Source: Lepisosteus oculatus
Taxonomy: Eukaryota; Chordata; Actinopteri; Semionotiformes; Lepisosteidae
Length of the DNA: 64,000 nt
Reading direction: 5' to 3'
Assembly: GCF_040954835.1 (NCBI RefSeq)
Contig: NC_090699.1
Location: 15,307,817-15,371,816 of the forward strand
Of this stretch, positions 11,716-24,500 are shown in pieces. Position numbers and translations under genes: made by a program. Positions within the stretch are counted from its first letter, which is position 1, and every line of letters begins with the position of its first letter. Below the pieces are notes generated by a model. It had not been told where the DNA came from. It ran no database searches and was given only the letters and a program-made list of their open reading frames with translations.

Positions 11716-12589
11716 TGTAATTGGACTTCGGGGAATATTAACATTTCAGTCATTTTAGTCTTATTTAAATACCTCTGTGTATCATTTATGTTCTGCCAGT
11801 GATGTTTAAATTTGCTGCCTTATTTGCTCTGCAGAAACGGGATATTTGAATCTTGTTCAGTTTCTCAAATTCTCAAAAAGAATACAAATTCTTCAGTATT
11901 CCCTCAAGGAGAAGAGGCTCCCGTTTCCAGGCATGAGGTGTGTGTGTGTGTGTGTGTGTGTCTGCTGTTCCGCTGTTCTGTGTGCGTGTCGTACGTGCGC
12001 CCCGGCCGTGCGTGCGCTCTGAAGCCGAAGGGTTTGAAATGGGCGTCGTGTTGAGCTCCTCGGCGGTCTGTTAAGTCGTTTCGCACCGCCTGTGCCGACC
12101 TGACGCGGGATGTGCCTCCTCGCAGGTCCCGAGCCGGCGCTCGAGCTCAGGACAGGGACGCGCTGGCGTCCGAGCACTGCCAGATCAAAATGAGCACCCA
12201 CCCACCCCCCCCTTTACGACATAGGTGGCCGGGTTCTAAAGGTATTAGCGTCTGTGTCCTGCCCTACCTGGCATGCAGCATCCTCCTGCTGTGTTGGAGG
12301 CCTGGAGTGGAGAGCGGGCTCGGCTCTGAGCGTGTGGTTTGTGCCTCGTCCTTGAGGTGAATTCTGTTTGCCGACACTTTCATTGTACACTAAAATATAA
12401 CCTGCTTATACTGACATTCAAGGTGTTTTTATAAAATAAAATGATATTAATATTGCGTACTGCGTACTGGTTTACTTCACTTCTCCTTCTAGATATGCTT
12501 GATTCTTGGGAACAGATCTTAAAAACGAAATTACAGCTTACCCCAGTAGCCGCACATATACAATACAGCTGATACACACAACGACACTG

Positions 12590-12970
12590 GAACTACTCTA
12601 CACACAGCTGCACTGCGGTACAGTGTGACGGTGGGGTTGATGCGCACACCGCCGCGATGAGGTACAGTATGACTGTGGAGTGACACACACACACACACAC
12701 ACACAGCTGCGGTGCAGTACAGTGTGACGGTGGGGTGATATACACACACACACACACACACAGCCGCGGTGCGGTACAGTGTGACGGTGGGGTGACACAC
12801 ACACACACACACACACACACAGCCACGATGCGGTACAGTGTGACGGTGGGGTGATACACACACACACACACAGCCGCGGTGCGGTACAGTGTGATGGTGG
12901 GGTGATACACACACACAGCTGCGGTGCGGTACAGTGTGACGGTGGGGTTGCTGCGGTGCGGTACAGTGTG
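12590..12970 (+). repeat. Minisatellite with embedded (CA)n
   Basis: About eight units of 'gcggtgcggtacagtgtgac' + 'ggtggggtgatacacacaca'. The (CA)n part varies in length from unit to unit, so this is a compound mini/microsatellite. Confidence 0.85.
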
Positions 12971-13089
12971 ATAGTTGACACAGTCATGACACAGTCATGT
13001 GCAGATTCAGCCTTTATTGAGCTCAGCACAGCACAGGGTCTGCCGCACACAACAGAGAGCTGCCGGAGTTATCTAACCCCTTCGCACAG

Positions 13090-14790
13090 CACACATTAGT
13101 ACAAGAGGGCTTGGTTCCTTCCAGACTCAGGCGGTCTGGGACAGCGACCTCGGGAGACTGTGCAGCGGGCCAGCGAAGACCGCCCTGCTGGCTCTGGGTG
13201 GGTGGCACAGCTAGGGAGGGCACGAGCTCCAGTGTCTTTCTGCTTTCATGTCTTCTGTGTCACCCTGACAAGCAAGGCGCCCAGGGGAAGGACTCAAACC
13301 TCCGGCTCAGAAAGAGCAACACCCCCTGTATGTAGCAGCGTCCACTGTATTCATTATATCATACGGAATATGAGTACGAGTAATCATGACTAAAGATTAA
13401 GGAGAATGAATAGATACACACTGTATAGTGTGAAAACAAATCAGGGCACATGAATATATGTGAATTAAAAGAAATATAGCTGATCTCAACTACGTGAAAG
13501 TTAATGGTTATCAAGCAAGATATGGTGCTTTTACCGGGTTTATATGCAGTATGTGGTGCATACATAAAAATGCTTATGACATCTTTCACTACATGATCTC
13601 ACTAGATTTCACTACATTGCAAGGCAGGGCATAAAATAAATGTTGAACATTTATCCAGAAATGTAAAATTCATGATATGAAGTATAATGTTGGTGGTTGA
13701 GTCCTTTTTACTGCACTGGCCCGACAATGAATGAATGTTTTCCTAGGCTTCGATTGGGTTTTTGCGGGGTTAACTGGTGTCTCTAACCTGTGCCTCTGTG
13801 CGTCCTGCAGTGGACTAGTATCCCACGCAGGGTGTGTTCCTGCCTTGAGCCCCAGTCTAATGGGATGGGCTCCTGTTTGCTATGATCCTTACCAGGAAAA
13901 CGTGGGATCCCGCTTAAGGATTCTTCATCATAGACCACACAAACCTTCAAAGGGATCCAGTCAATTAAACTTATGTTCTAGTGTTCTGCTATTTTGGATT
14001 TCTTCTGTAAAGCTTTGCTGGAGTATGTTTGCATTGCGGAGCGCAGTTAATTGAGAACAGTTGTGCCATGCAGTGGAATTCACCCCTTGCCTATCTGAAA
14101 AGAATTCTCAGCAGCGCATATCCTACAGCACCCACAACACTGACAGAAACAGCCAACTGAGAACCTTCAACCACCTGTAATAAAGAAGACAGAAAAGGAT
14201 ATTATTCGTGTCATATCATCAAACACAAGCTGAGTACTGAGGCGGCCTGTAATTTGCAAAGCCGGAAAGGAGGAGGGCACCAGATTTTCAGGAAGGCCTG
14301 AGAAGTCAGAGGGGCAGAAGACAAACATGCCGTAAAATGAGCCTTGAGCATAAAAAACACTTTTTACTGACGCATTATACTAGTCACCCTGGCAGTTAGT
14401 GTTTTTGTGACGGTGGCATTTGCTAATTTTTTGTGCGTTTCTCTTTTAAAAAATCTGCGCCTGCCAGTTGTGTTTGGGTCTGGTTCGGCCCACGGTCGCT
14501 GTGGTACCTAGTCCTACTCGTGCTGCTGTTTCCCCATCCACTCGTCCCCGGGATCAAGTCTGAGGGGCACCGTCATGTGGAACGAGTGAGTTCGACTGTC
14601 CCTCTTCCGCTGTTCCATTCTTACCCCAAGCTGTCCTCCAACGACAAGGACCTTGAGGGACTGGTCCCTGGTCCGAAAAAGACTGAGAAACACACCCGGT
14701 GCCGGGTGTTACCCCCACAGGCACAGGGTGGGGAGCGACACCTGCTCTCGCACTGCTGTTTAATCTGTCCCTTTAACAGAGCAGCTGTTA
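13090..14790. other. Intergenic, no gene recognised
   Basis: A decayed plus-strand SINE 3' half is visible at about 13770-13890 (cctgcagtggactagtatcc, then a gcctt/ctgtttgc tail). The rest shows no exon or known repeat by eye. Confidence 0.4.
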
Positions 14791-15240
14791 GCAGCCATAT
14801 CACCCTGCAACTCACAACTGACAGCCCACTGAAGCTAAACAGGTGTGAGCCTGGTCAGTACCTGGATGGGAGACCTCCTGGGAAAAACTAAGGTTGCTGC
14901 TGGAAGAGGTGTTAGTGACACTCTGTGGTCATTAAAAATCCCAGGGTGTTTCTTGAAAAGAGTAGGGGTGTAACCCCGGCGTCCTGGCCAAATTTCCCAT
15001 TGGCCCTTACTAATCATGGCCTCCTGATAATCCCCCTCTATGAATCGGCTTCATTACTCTGTTCTCCTCCCCACTGATAGCTGATGTGTGGTGAGCGTTC
15101 TGGTGCACTATGGCTGCCGTCGCATCATCCAGGTGGGGCTGCACATTGGTGGTGGTGGAGGGGATCCCCAATACCTGTAAAGCGCTGTGAGTGGAGTGTC
15201 CAGAAAAACGCTATATAAGCAATTATTATTAAATTATTAT
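14790..15240 (+). mobile_element. 5S-rRNA-derived SINE (SINE3 type), full length
   Basis: The head resembles 5S rRNA, including the internal promoter: 'gaagctaaacaggtgtgagc', 'ctggtcagtacctggatggg', 'agacctcctgggaaaaacta'. It is followed by a body and the tail 'aatacctgtaaagcgctgtg', 'agtggagtgtccagaaaaac', 'gctatataagcaattatta'. Another 5S head lies at 61.67-61.81 kb. Confidence 0.8.
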
Positions 15241-16860
15241 TATTAAAGAGGAGGAGGGCTGCAGCTCTATTCAAGCATCTCTCCTCCCAGGGCTTCAGAA
15301 GCAGGAGAATCAAACGTTTTCTTTTCTCACCTGGTGAGGACTCAAATTGTGCCCTAACTGTGCTTAGCAACTATAGCCTAAAAGGTTTGAGAAAAAAAAG
15401 ACAATTCAGACTGTAGTTAACAAAAGACAGCCATTTGTCTACAAATAAGGAAAATAAAGGAGTTACTAGGAAACTGGTTAATAATAGACAAGAGGGGGTG
15501 TGACTTATTGAATAAAGAAGGGGTTAAATTATAACCAAGATGAGCTCCTGACACAAGTTTGCACTCAAGCAAATTAATAAAAAGTTAATTACACTTCATG
15601 GAATTACACGTTTTCCTAGTTTCTTTAGTGACGGCTAAGTAGCAAAAGTTTTAAAAGGACAGATATTTACACAGAGAACGTACACAACTCACAACATCAG
15701 GGACCAATTTGTACAGATATTTCCAGTACTGTGAGCAACAGGTTTTTTCCCTAGAGACACGGAAAAACATGACTTACGCTCTGACCAATACACAAATACT
15801 GTGTATTGGATCTAATAAGGATCTAATAAGGATCTTCTTTTAAATAGAGCTCCTACTCGGGAATAAACGTCTCACTAAAATGAAATCTAAATAAATGAGG
15901 ATCTTTTTTCCCTATTCCAAATAATGCATCGGTAAACAAAAGAGATGTCTCAGTAGTCTCTTGGATAAGACAAATAGAAAATGTGTATTTCCAGAATTGT
16001 AAGGCAGTGGTCCCTTACTTGAAGCCTATAGTAGGTCTCTTTAGTTCTCAAATACCTGTCTCTGATTTGTCAAAAGGATGTGCTCTCTCGTAGTCTCTTC
16101 TCCTGTCTTGTTCTGTGTTGTGACTTCTTCCATGGGATCTTTTTGATCTTGTCCTCTCTATCTATCCTCTTGAAGGCTGCGTTACTGCTTTAACTGCAAT
16201 TGGTTGAGTTTTAGCTAAAAACTAGGACAGATGTTTGGTCAGCTAGATCTTTGAGCAGTGTGGCAGTTGACCACTTGAGCAGCCTCAAGTGACAAAATGA
16301 GATAAGGGTCCAGTTTCTGCCTACATCCCAGCTCTGCCCATTGTTTTACCTTTAAAGGCTGGGGCACTGCGATGTGTAGAAACCCCCTTGTGTAATACCC
16401 CTTGACACACAACAATATCGAATGCATCATATCGCAAACGCCAGATAATAAAAACTCAGTTATGCATAGGGGGATAAATCAAATGGACTGATAAAAACCT
16501 ATTTGGGCCGAGGAGCAAATTAACTGGCCTTGCATAAATGGAGTACAATCCGAATATCTAGAACAGTGAGGACACCAACGGAGCTGTGTTCATCGTGAGG
16601 TGAGGGGTAAAACCTGGATGAGCCCGAATGAAGGCCACTTCACAAGAGTGACTAGAGAACAGGGGAGGGAGAGAAGACACCTCCATCCATCCTTACAGGG
16701 GCTCGGAGGAGCCGGACACGATCCCCACGAGCTAGTTATGGACGCCAGTCCATCAGAGCTTTTGACAGCTCACCGGCACCGTCACGAGGGCTGTGGGTTT
16801 GGAAGGGACCGGCAGCTGCTCCTGTCCACCTGGGAGAATTTTCCACTGTCAGTACAGAGG
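15241..16860. other. Intergenic / 3' flank of the PLAAT locus, no feature recognised
   Basis: The final membrane-anchor exon expected for a PLAAT gene was looked for on the minus strand and was not found here. No other gene or repeat was recognised. Confidence 0.4.
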
Positions 16861-16871
16861 AGAACACTGAC

Positions 16872-17830
16872 CTGCGCGGAGAAACCGCGGCCGTATCTCA
16901 GCTCCGTGACGAAGTGCTCGCAGTTGCGGGAGGGGAAGGAGTACCCCACGACCGTACCGATCTTCGCCTCGGCCTCCTGCATGATAGCGTCGACCGGGAG
17001 GGGTGGGTGGATCTGATCCTTGTTCTGGACTCTGTAATCGAGCCCGGGCCCGGCTACGTCCTTCAGCAGCTCCTTCAGGACGTGGGCATGGGACGACGTC
17101 GCGGAGGAGAAATAGCCAGACAAGACCCTGCCGCCGCCCCCGCCTGGAGGACAGAGGAACACAAATGCACACGTGCAGCTTTCTGAGGACGCCCGCCGAC
17201 CTGTGCCATAGGGCTTAACCAGCTCCAGAACGCTCAGGCCGGTCAGATTGGGCCGCGTCTGTCGCTGTGCTTGGAGATTTTGTCATCACGTCACTTTCAA
17301 GAACCACTTTTCCAATTCAGGGTCACAGTGACGTGGGAGCCTGACGTGGGAAGCACGGGGCACGGGACAGATCCTCACAGAAACACACACTCGCACCAGG
17401 GCCAATATTCCCAGAAGCCAATTAACCCACCAACCTACACATCTTCGGACTGTGGGGAGAAACCAGAGCACCCAGAGGAAACCCACATGAATACGGGAGA
17501 ACATACAAACTCCACCCCCAAAGAATTGAACCCGGGACTCCTGCGCTGTGAGGCGGTAATGCTCCCCACTGGGCCTCCATGCTGTCCATAATAGTTTCTC
17601 TCTGTTTCAATAGTTCACTTTTGTGCCCATAACACACCATGACCTCTGCAATACTCGGTTCTACCGTCCTTCCTACTGGCAGAGGCTGTGGTTCAGTTCC
17701 GAAAGAACCTGAGCAGTGATTCACCTATGGGTGCCAAGTGAATCACGTAGCCATCGCCCATGTACAAGCCCCAGTGAGTGAATCTATCCCTGGGGAACTC
17801 CAGGAGGTCTCCTCGGTGCGGCTCGGGGAA
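16872..17830 (-). CDS. PLAAT/HRASLS-like phospholipase-acyltransferase, unit B
   Basis: A second LRAT-like unit directly downstream of unit A on the same strand, in exons 17725-17830 (106 nt) and 16872-17143 (272 nt). These are nearly the same sizes as the matching unit A exons (106 and 269 nt), with the same phases (0 in, 1 inside, 0 out). Exon one has [29 protein letters not shown]. Exon two has [37 protein letters not shown] and [18 protein letters not shown]. The His, His and Cys expected for catalysis are all present. No ATG exon of its own was found between 17831 and 18564, and no C-terminal anchor exon was found below 16872. It is either a separate tandem paralogue or the second half of one two-domain protein with unit A. 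Confidence 0.75.
17300..17590 (-). mobile_element. V-SINE/DANA-like SINE between PLAAT unit B exons
   Basis: The minus strand carries the core (gggtttcctctgggtgctct) and head (cccgggttcaattctttggg). It lies between exons 16872-17143 and 17725-17830, so it is intronic in unit B. Confidence 0.8.
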
Positions 17831-18114
17831 CTGGAAAACACACCGGAAGTGGGAGCCGTCAGTTCAAATCTTTCCTGCGATCATGGCGTTATCAAGAAGA
17901 CCCTCCCCTTATTCCCCGGCAGTGCGTGGCTCAGGAGAGTAGTACAGGAGAGCCTTGATTTTGAAGGAATCTGAAGCCGGTTCCTTCAAGCTGTTCGACA
18001 AAAGCGATTCGGGGCTCAAGGGATCACTGCTGTCTGAGCGGACAGGACGAGTCGAACTGTGACCCTCCTTACATTTCTATCAGGTGATAACTGCAGTGAT
18101 AGCTGATAACATAC

Positions 18115-18355
18115 ATCCTTTTCCTAACGCCTTTATCCAGTGCAGGGTCATGGTGGAGCTCGGTCGTATCCCTTCAGGATAGGGGACGGGCCCTAGCCCA
18201 TCACAGTACACACACTAGGGCCCATTTCCCCTCAGCCAATTAACCTAAAAGCATGTCTTCAGACTGCGGGGAGGAAACTGGAGCACCCGCATGCAAGCCA
18301 TACACAAACAGCACCCCAGCGTCCCAGCACTGTAAAGCAGCAATGCTGACTTCTC
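18115..18355 (-). mobile_element. V-SINE/DANA-like SINE, diverged
   Basis: Minus-strand core (ccagtttcctccccgcagtc), aattggctgaggggaaatgg, and the tail near 18120 (gcgttaggaaaaggatg). It lies between PLAAT units A and B. Confidence 0.65.
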
Positions 18356-18564
18356 TACTTTTCTCTGTTGCTTTTTATGCGAAGCCTCCCTGAACCACAG
18401 AAACCCCAGCAGTCCTTGCAAGGTGGCAGTGTAAAGGTCCACATCGGGTGCTGGATATTTCAAGCTTGCTAACTGGCTCCTCCTTTGCGCGGGACAAATT
18501 ACTCACGAGCCCACCGTTTACTGCGAGACCGAGGAAACGGGGGAGTCGTTCTGGCTTCTCTGAC

Positions 18565-21500
18565 CTGGTCGGTGAAAGGCATGTTGTATCTCAGCGCGGC
18601 CACGAAGCGCTCGCAGGTTTTGGGCGTCACGGGGTAGGGCAGGACCTCATCTACCATCTTCTCTGCTTCTCTGATGATGTCACCGCCAGGCCGCGGGCGA
18701 TACCTGCTGTCGTATTTGTTGTTGACGCGGACTCGTGAGAACCCAGGTATGAACTCCAGCCTCTCCTTCTTAACCATAGTTTTGACGTCGCCAGACGAGG
18801 CGAAGAAGCTTCCTGAGCCAGCCGTATTCTTGGCTGGGCAGACAGGAGGGAAGAGCAAGGATGGCAGACGGTTAATGTTAAGCTAGTCACAGACTGTGCT
18901 AATACACACCCCCTTAACGCAACTGGAGAGAACTTCTGCAGGGGTCCTCTTGATCTAGGGGGGCTTCTGCATATGACAGCGGGTGGGGAGGCACTTCAGA
19001 GGAGGAAGAAACAAGTTAGGTTCTCTGAGATCCTGTGGGATGAAAACTGCTACAGATGACAGCAACTATTACTGAGCTACTGTACTCATCATGCCAAGAG
19101 TACTGTGTATATACTGTACATGCTGTCCTGTACACTCCATACTGACAGTGCTGCTCATCCCATGGTTACTGTCACTGCACACCACATAGTGAGAGTACTG
19201 TACACCCCATACTGTAGTGACAGAGATTACTGACATGAGCTGCTATTACTATTTATCTAAAACAACCCTCAGATCAATGAACACAGTGTGCCTCTGTGCA
19301 GGCCAGTTATAGTCAGCAGACAGGAAGACTCCACATACTGGAATGAGCGAGATGGACCACATATCCTTTGCCGGTGTACAGCACCCAGTGGTGGGCAACA
19401 TCCCGAAGAATCTCTATAATGTCTCCGTTCCGTAGTGTGGCATACTAAAAAGAACAAAAGAAAAAGAAAAATGAATCAGTGTCTTTTTGTCATCTTTGTG
19501 GACTGGATGTTACTGAAATACGATCTTTGAGCTAGTGGGAAACCGACATGCTGTTTTCCCAGTGTTACACTGGCTCTCCTGGTCATGGAATCTCACATCG
19601 TTGTCCTCTGGCCATCCTTTGACCTTGCTGTTCCTGGTCTTACCAGGAACTTACTTTCCAGCCACGCTTACTGATCACTGCTACACCCACTGATCACAGC
19701 CTCACCTACTGATCACTGCCACGCTTACTGATCACTGCCACACTTACTGATCACTGCTACATCTACTGATCACAGCCACGCTTACTGATCACTGCTACAC
19801 CTACTGATCACAGCCACGCTTACTGATCACTGCTACACCTACTGATCACAGGCTCACTTACTGATCACTGCTACACCCACTGATCACAGCCTCACTTACT
19901 GATCACTGCTACACTTACTGATCACTGCTACACCTACTGATCACAGCCACGCTTACTGATCACTGCTACACCCACTGATCACAGCCTCACTTACTGATCA
20001 CTGCTACACCCACTGATCACTGCTACACCTACTGATCACTGCTACACCCACTGATCACAGCCTCACTTACTGATCACTGCTACACCCACTGATCACAGCC
20101 ACGCTTACTGATCACTGCTACACTTACTGATCACTGCCACACCCACTGATCACAGCCTCACTTACTGATCACTGCCACGCCTATTGATCACTGCCACGCT
20201 TACTGATCACTGCTACACTTACTGATCACTGCTACACCCACTGATCACAGCCTCACTTACTGATCACTGCTACACCCACTGATCACAGCCTCACTTACTG
20301 ATCACAGCCTCACTTACTGATCACTGCCACGCTTACTGATCATTGCTACACCCACTGATCACAGCCTCACTTACTGATCACAGACTCACTTACTGATCAC
20401 TGATACACCCACTGATCACAGCCTCACTTACTGATCACAGACTCACTTACTGATCACTGCTACACCTACTGATCACAGCCTCACTTACTGATCACTGCTA
20501 CACCTACTGATCACAGCCTCACTTACTGATCACTGCTACACCTACTGATCACAGCCTCACTTACTGATCACTGCTACACCCACTGATCACAGCCTCACTT
20601 ACTGATCACTGATACACCCACTGATCACAGCCTCACTTACTGATCACTGCTACACCCACTGATCACAGCCTCACTTACTGATCACTGCTACACCCACTGA
20701 TCACAGCCTCACTTACTGATCACTGCTACACCTACTGATCACTGCCACGCTTACTGATCACTGCCACACTTACTGATCACTGCTATACTTACTGATCACT
20801 GTCATACTTACTGATCACTGCTACACCCACTGATCACAGCCTCACTTACTGATCATTGCTACACCCACTGATCACAGCCTCACTTACTGATCACAGCCTC
20901 ACTTACTGATCACTGCCACGCTTACTGATCACTGCCACGCTTACTGATCACTGCTACACCTACTGATCACAGCCTCACTTACTGATCACTGCTACACCTA
21001 CTGATCACAGCCTCACTTACTGATCACTGCTACACCTACTGATCACTGCCACGCTTACTGATCACTGCCACACTTACTGATCACTGCTATACTTACTGAT
21101 CACTGTCATACTTATTGATCACTGCTACACTTACTGATCACAGCCTCACTTACTGATCACTGATACACTTACTTACCACTGCTACACTTACTGCTTACTG
21201 ATATACTCACTGATCACTGCCAGACATATGTGCAAAATGTGGCTAGTTTTCAAAACTACACCTGGCTGTGCACAATGCGCACAGACCATATAAAATCCTC
21301 AAGATTTGTACTGGCCATTTTCAAGAAATCTACCACATTGTCTTGCATGCCTTAAAACAAGCACCAGGGCCTGACGGGTTAAGGAGGAAAGTGCCAAATG
21401 TCTGAATTGGGCAACTTCCAAAGGTATTTTACCCCACTTTCTCAGCTTGTGCTCAATGTCCATACTGTGCCAGACGTAGGGAAGGCATCTACTTTTGTAC

Positions 21501-24500
21501 CTTTTCCCAAAAGGCAGGAGGCTTAATCATTTAAAGACTTTAGACCTTTAGCTCTCAGTAATGTTATCAGTAATGGACGTTTTGGATCCTTTACCATTTG
21601 CTGACAGAGCACACAGAGAGACAGAGGATGCAACACTTACTTTAGTTGAGTTCAGAGCCAAGCATCTCCAGCATCCAAATTCTTTGGTGCAGGCCCTTTT
21701 TTATTGATTTTAGCTCTGCTTTCAGTACTATGCAAGTTCATTTATTTTACAATGCCTCTTTGCCTTGCATGTGGATGGGAGTATTCTACACTGGATTGGA
21801 GACTTAGTAGCAGCAGTGAGTAGAGGAGTTTATTGTCATATGGAATTCTTCACCACGCTGATCTCCCGGGACATACACAGAACAACAGACAACACCACAC
21901 ATTGTAGACCACAGGGACAAGAAGTATGTTGTGGAAAAATAAATAAACATGTAGTAGTGAGACCCCAAAAAATGGTAGACTCTAAAAAATTCCGCAGTGC
22001 AGATGTGCATGAAGGCACTGCAGTTGGCGGACTGCAGTGGGACAGAAGCTGTTCTGGACTTCTTCACAGATAGACCTCAGGGAGTCCACATGAACAGTGT
22101 GTTCTCAGATGAATTGGTTTTTAAATGCAGGTGCTCCCCAAGGTTGTGTGCCGTCACCCCTCCTGTTCTCCATATATTGTTATATTGTAGCGCCCTCATC
22201 AGGCAGCCATGGGGCACAGAGCAGACAAGCAGTCCCTGGGAGAGCACGCTGGGATAGTGGGGAACTTGTCTGGGATAGTTAGGAACTATCAGGAACATTC
22301 CTAACACCTAGGACTTGGGGGGAAGGACAGGAGTTTGTGTACATGGGGTGGAAGACTATGTGTGTGGCTGTCCCATGTTTCCCCATCTGAGTCCGTGACC
22401 TCAGGTTCCCACCCTGACCTGCCTGGCCTTTGTCAGTCAGGACGCTCACCTTCACCAAAACCTACCCTTCTTCTTTTGGTGGTTGGGGGGAGTGATCTTT
22501 TATGGAAATCACGTGTTTCATTGAGGAGACTCTGGAGCACCTGTTCTGGAGCTGCCCCTTCGCCAAGGCAGTGTGGGGCAGGATGGACAAAACTCTTCAG
22601 CTCCTGGGACTGGTAACTCAGTTACCAGTGCATCCTGCTGGGGCTGGCACTGACCACACTGGACAAGGGGACACAGCTCCTGCTCCTGATAGAACACGGA
22701 CTGTGGACGACGAGGTACACTCTCATCCGGCACGACACAGAGTGGGGAGCGAGGGAGCTGGAGGAGAGGATCCTGGCGGACCTCAGAGGGAGGATGTGAT
22801 GAGTGATGTCATCAGGTGAGGCTTCTCCACAGTGAGGGAGCGCTGGAGGGGACTGTGGGACTGTACAGGGATTAAAGAGGAAATCCCTGTGCTCTGAGCT
22901 CCTGCTCCGCAGTTCCAGAGCCGGGACAGGGAGAAAGGCAAGGACGACAGCAGGAGGCAGGGCCTGGAGGGACTCTGTTTGTGCCAATCCAGCCCCAGCA
23001 ACCACTTGCACAGATTTAAAAAGGACAATCAGCCTTTAAGAATAACATTTGTTATTTTAGTAGAGATTGCATGGTTTTGTTAGAGTGTGTAGTCACTGTA
23101 AGATGTCTGTTGTGAAGTTTATTTTGTTAGAAAAAAAATGTCTTTAGACTGTGGGAGTTAACCCATGTGAACAAGGGGAGAGCATACAAACTCCACACAG
23201 ACAGCACCCCAGAAGTTAATCCAGGTCCCAGTGCTGTGAGGCAGCAATGCTGACCACTGTGCCACTCTGATAATGTATCAATTACTGCAATTATTACTTT
23301 TAACCTATGTGAAAATAACTGAGTAAAAGTGTGATACTGAGAACACAGTGTGCCCCTGACTTCTATGATAGCCTATAGGTCCTTGAAGGCCCTTAACAGT
23401 GTGTCTGCAGCGGGGCTGTCCAGTCCTGGTCCTGGAGGGGTCAGTCAGTGTGTCTGCAGCGGGGCTGTCCAGTCCTGGTCCTGGAGGGGTCAGTCAGTGT
23501 GTCTGTAGGGCTGTCCAGTCCTGGTCCTGGAGGGGTCAGTCAGTGTGTCTGCAGCAGGGCTGTCCAGTCCTGGTCCTGGAGGGGTCAGTCAGTGTGTCTG
23601 CAGCAGGGCTGTCCAGTCCTGGTCCTGGAGGGGTCAGTCAGTGTGTCTGTAGGGCTGTCCAGTCCTGGTCCTGGAGGGGTCAGTCAGTGTGTCTGCAGCA
23701 GGGCTGTCCAGTCCTGGTCCTGGAGGGGTCAGTCAGTGTGTCTGCAGCGGGGCTGTCCAGTCCTGGTCCTGGAGGGGTCAGTCAGTGTGTCTGAAGCAGG
23801 GCTGTCCAGTCCTGGTCCTGGAGGGGTCAGTCAGTGTGTCTGTAGGGCTGTCCAGTCCTGGTCCTGGAGGGGTCAGTCAGTGTGTCTGCAGCAGGGCTGT
23901 CCAGTCCTGGTCCTGGAGGGGTCAGTCAGTGTGTCTGAAGCAGGGCTGTCCAGTCCTGGTCCTGGAGGGGTCAGTCAGTGTGTCTGTAGGGCTGTCCAGT
24001 CCTGGTCCTGGAGGGGTCAGTCAGTGTGTCTGCAGCGGGGCTGTCCAGTCCTGGTCCTGGAGGGGTCAGTGAGTGTGTCTGCAGCAGGGCTGTCCAGTCC
24101 TGGTCCTGGAGGGGTCAGTCAGTGTGTCTGCAACAGGGCTGTCCAGTCCTGGTCCTGGAGGGGTCAGTGAGTGTGTCTGCAGCAGGGCTGTCCAGTCCTG
24201 GTCCTGGAGGGGTCAGTCAGTGTGTCTGCAGCAGGGCTGTCCAGTCCTGGTCCTGGAGGGGTCAGTCAGTGTGTCTGCAGCAGGGCTGTCCAGTCCTGGT
24301 CCTGGAGGGGTCAGTCAGTGTGTCTGCAGCGGGGCTGTCCAGTCCTGGTCCTGGAGGGGTCAATCAGTGTGTCTGCAGCAGGGCTGTCCAGTCCTGGTCC
24401 TGGAGGGGTCAGTCAGTATATTTGCAAGTTTTCCAGGTCTCAGCGGCAGCATATGGAGAAACATATGCGGACGAAATGTTGTATCTTCTTTCTTTCCTTT

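Larger units (their letters stand above)
9731..12445 (+). other. STX4 3' flank with probable 3'UTR intron and candidate polyA signal
   Basis: Past the stop there is a strong donor (cccg|gtgagtg, intron from 9779) and a strong acceptor with a long pyrimidine tract (ctctctttccag|tgtg, exon from 10889). This suggests an intron of about 1.1 kb in the 3' untranslated region. The intron holds a minus-strand SINE. An AATAAA lies near 12435 in an AT-rich stretch. Transcript data would be needed to fix the real end. Confidence 0.35.

Noticed and set aside
14815-14890. 5S rRNA gene
   Set aside because: Only the middle and 3' part resembles 5S. It continues into a SINE body and tail, so it is a SINE3 element.
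18481-18545. Terminal exon for PLAAT unit A right after exon 18565-18833
   Set aside because: The acceptor-like ctcgcag on the minus strand would leave an intron of only ~40 nt and begin with a stop codon.
19665-21215. CRISPR-like array
   Set aside because: The units are contiguous 19-bp tandem copies with no unique spacers, and the genome is eukaryotic.
22502-22819. Host coding exon (EETLEHLFWSCPFAKAVW)
   Set aside because: Matches the C-terminal region of a LINE ORF2 and is repeated at 33.4 kb with broken frames.
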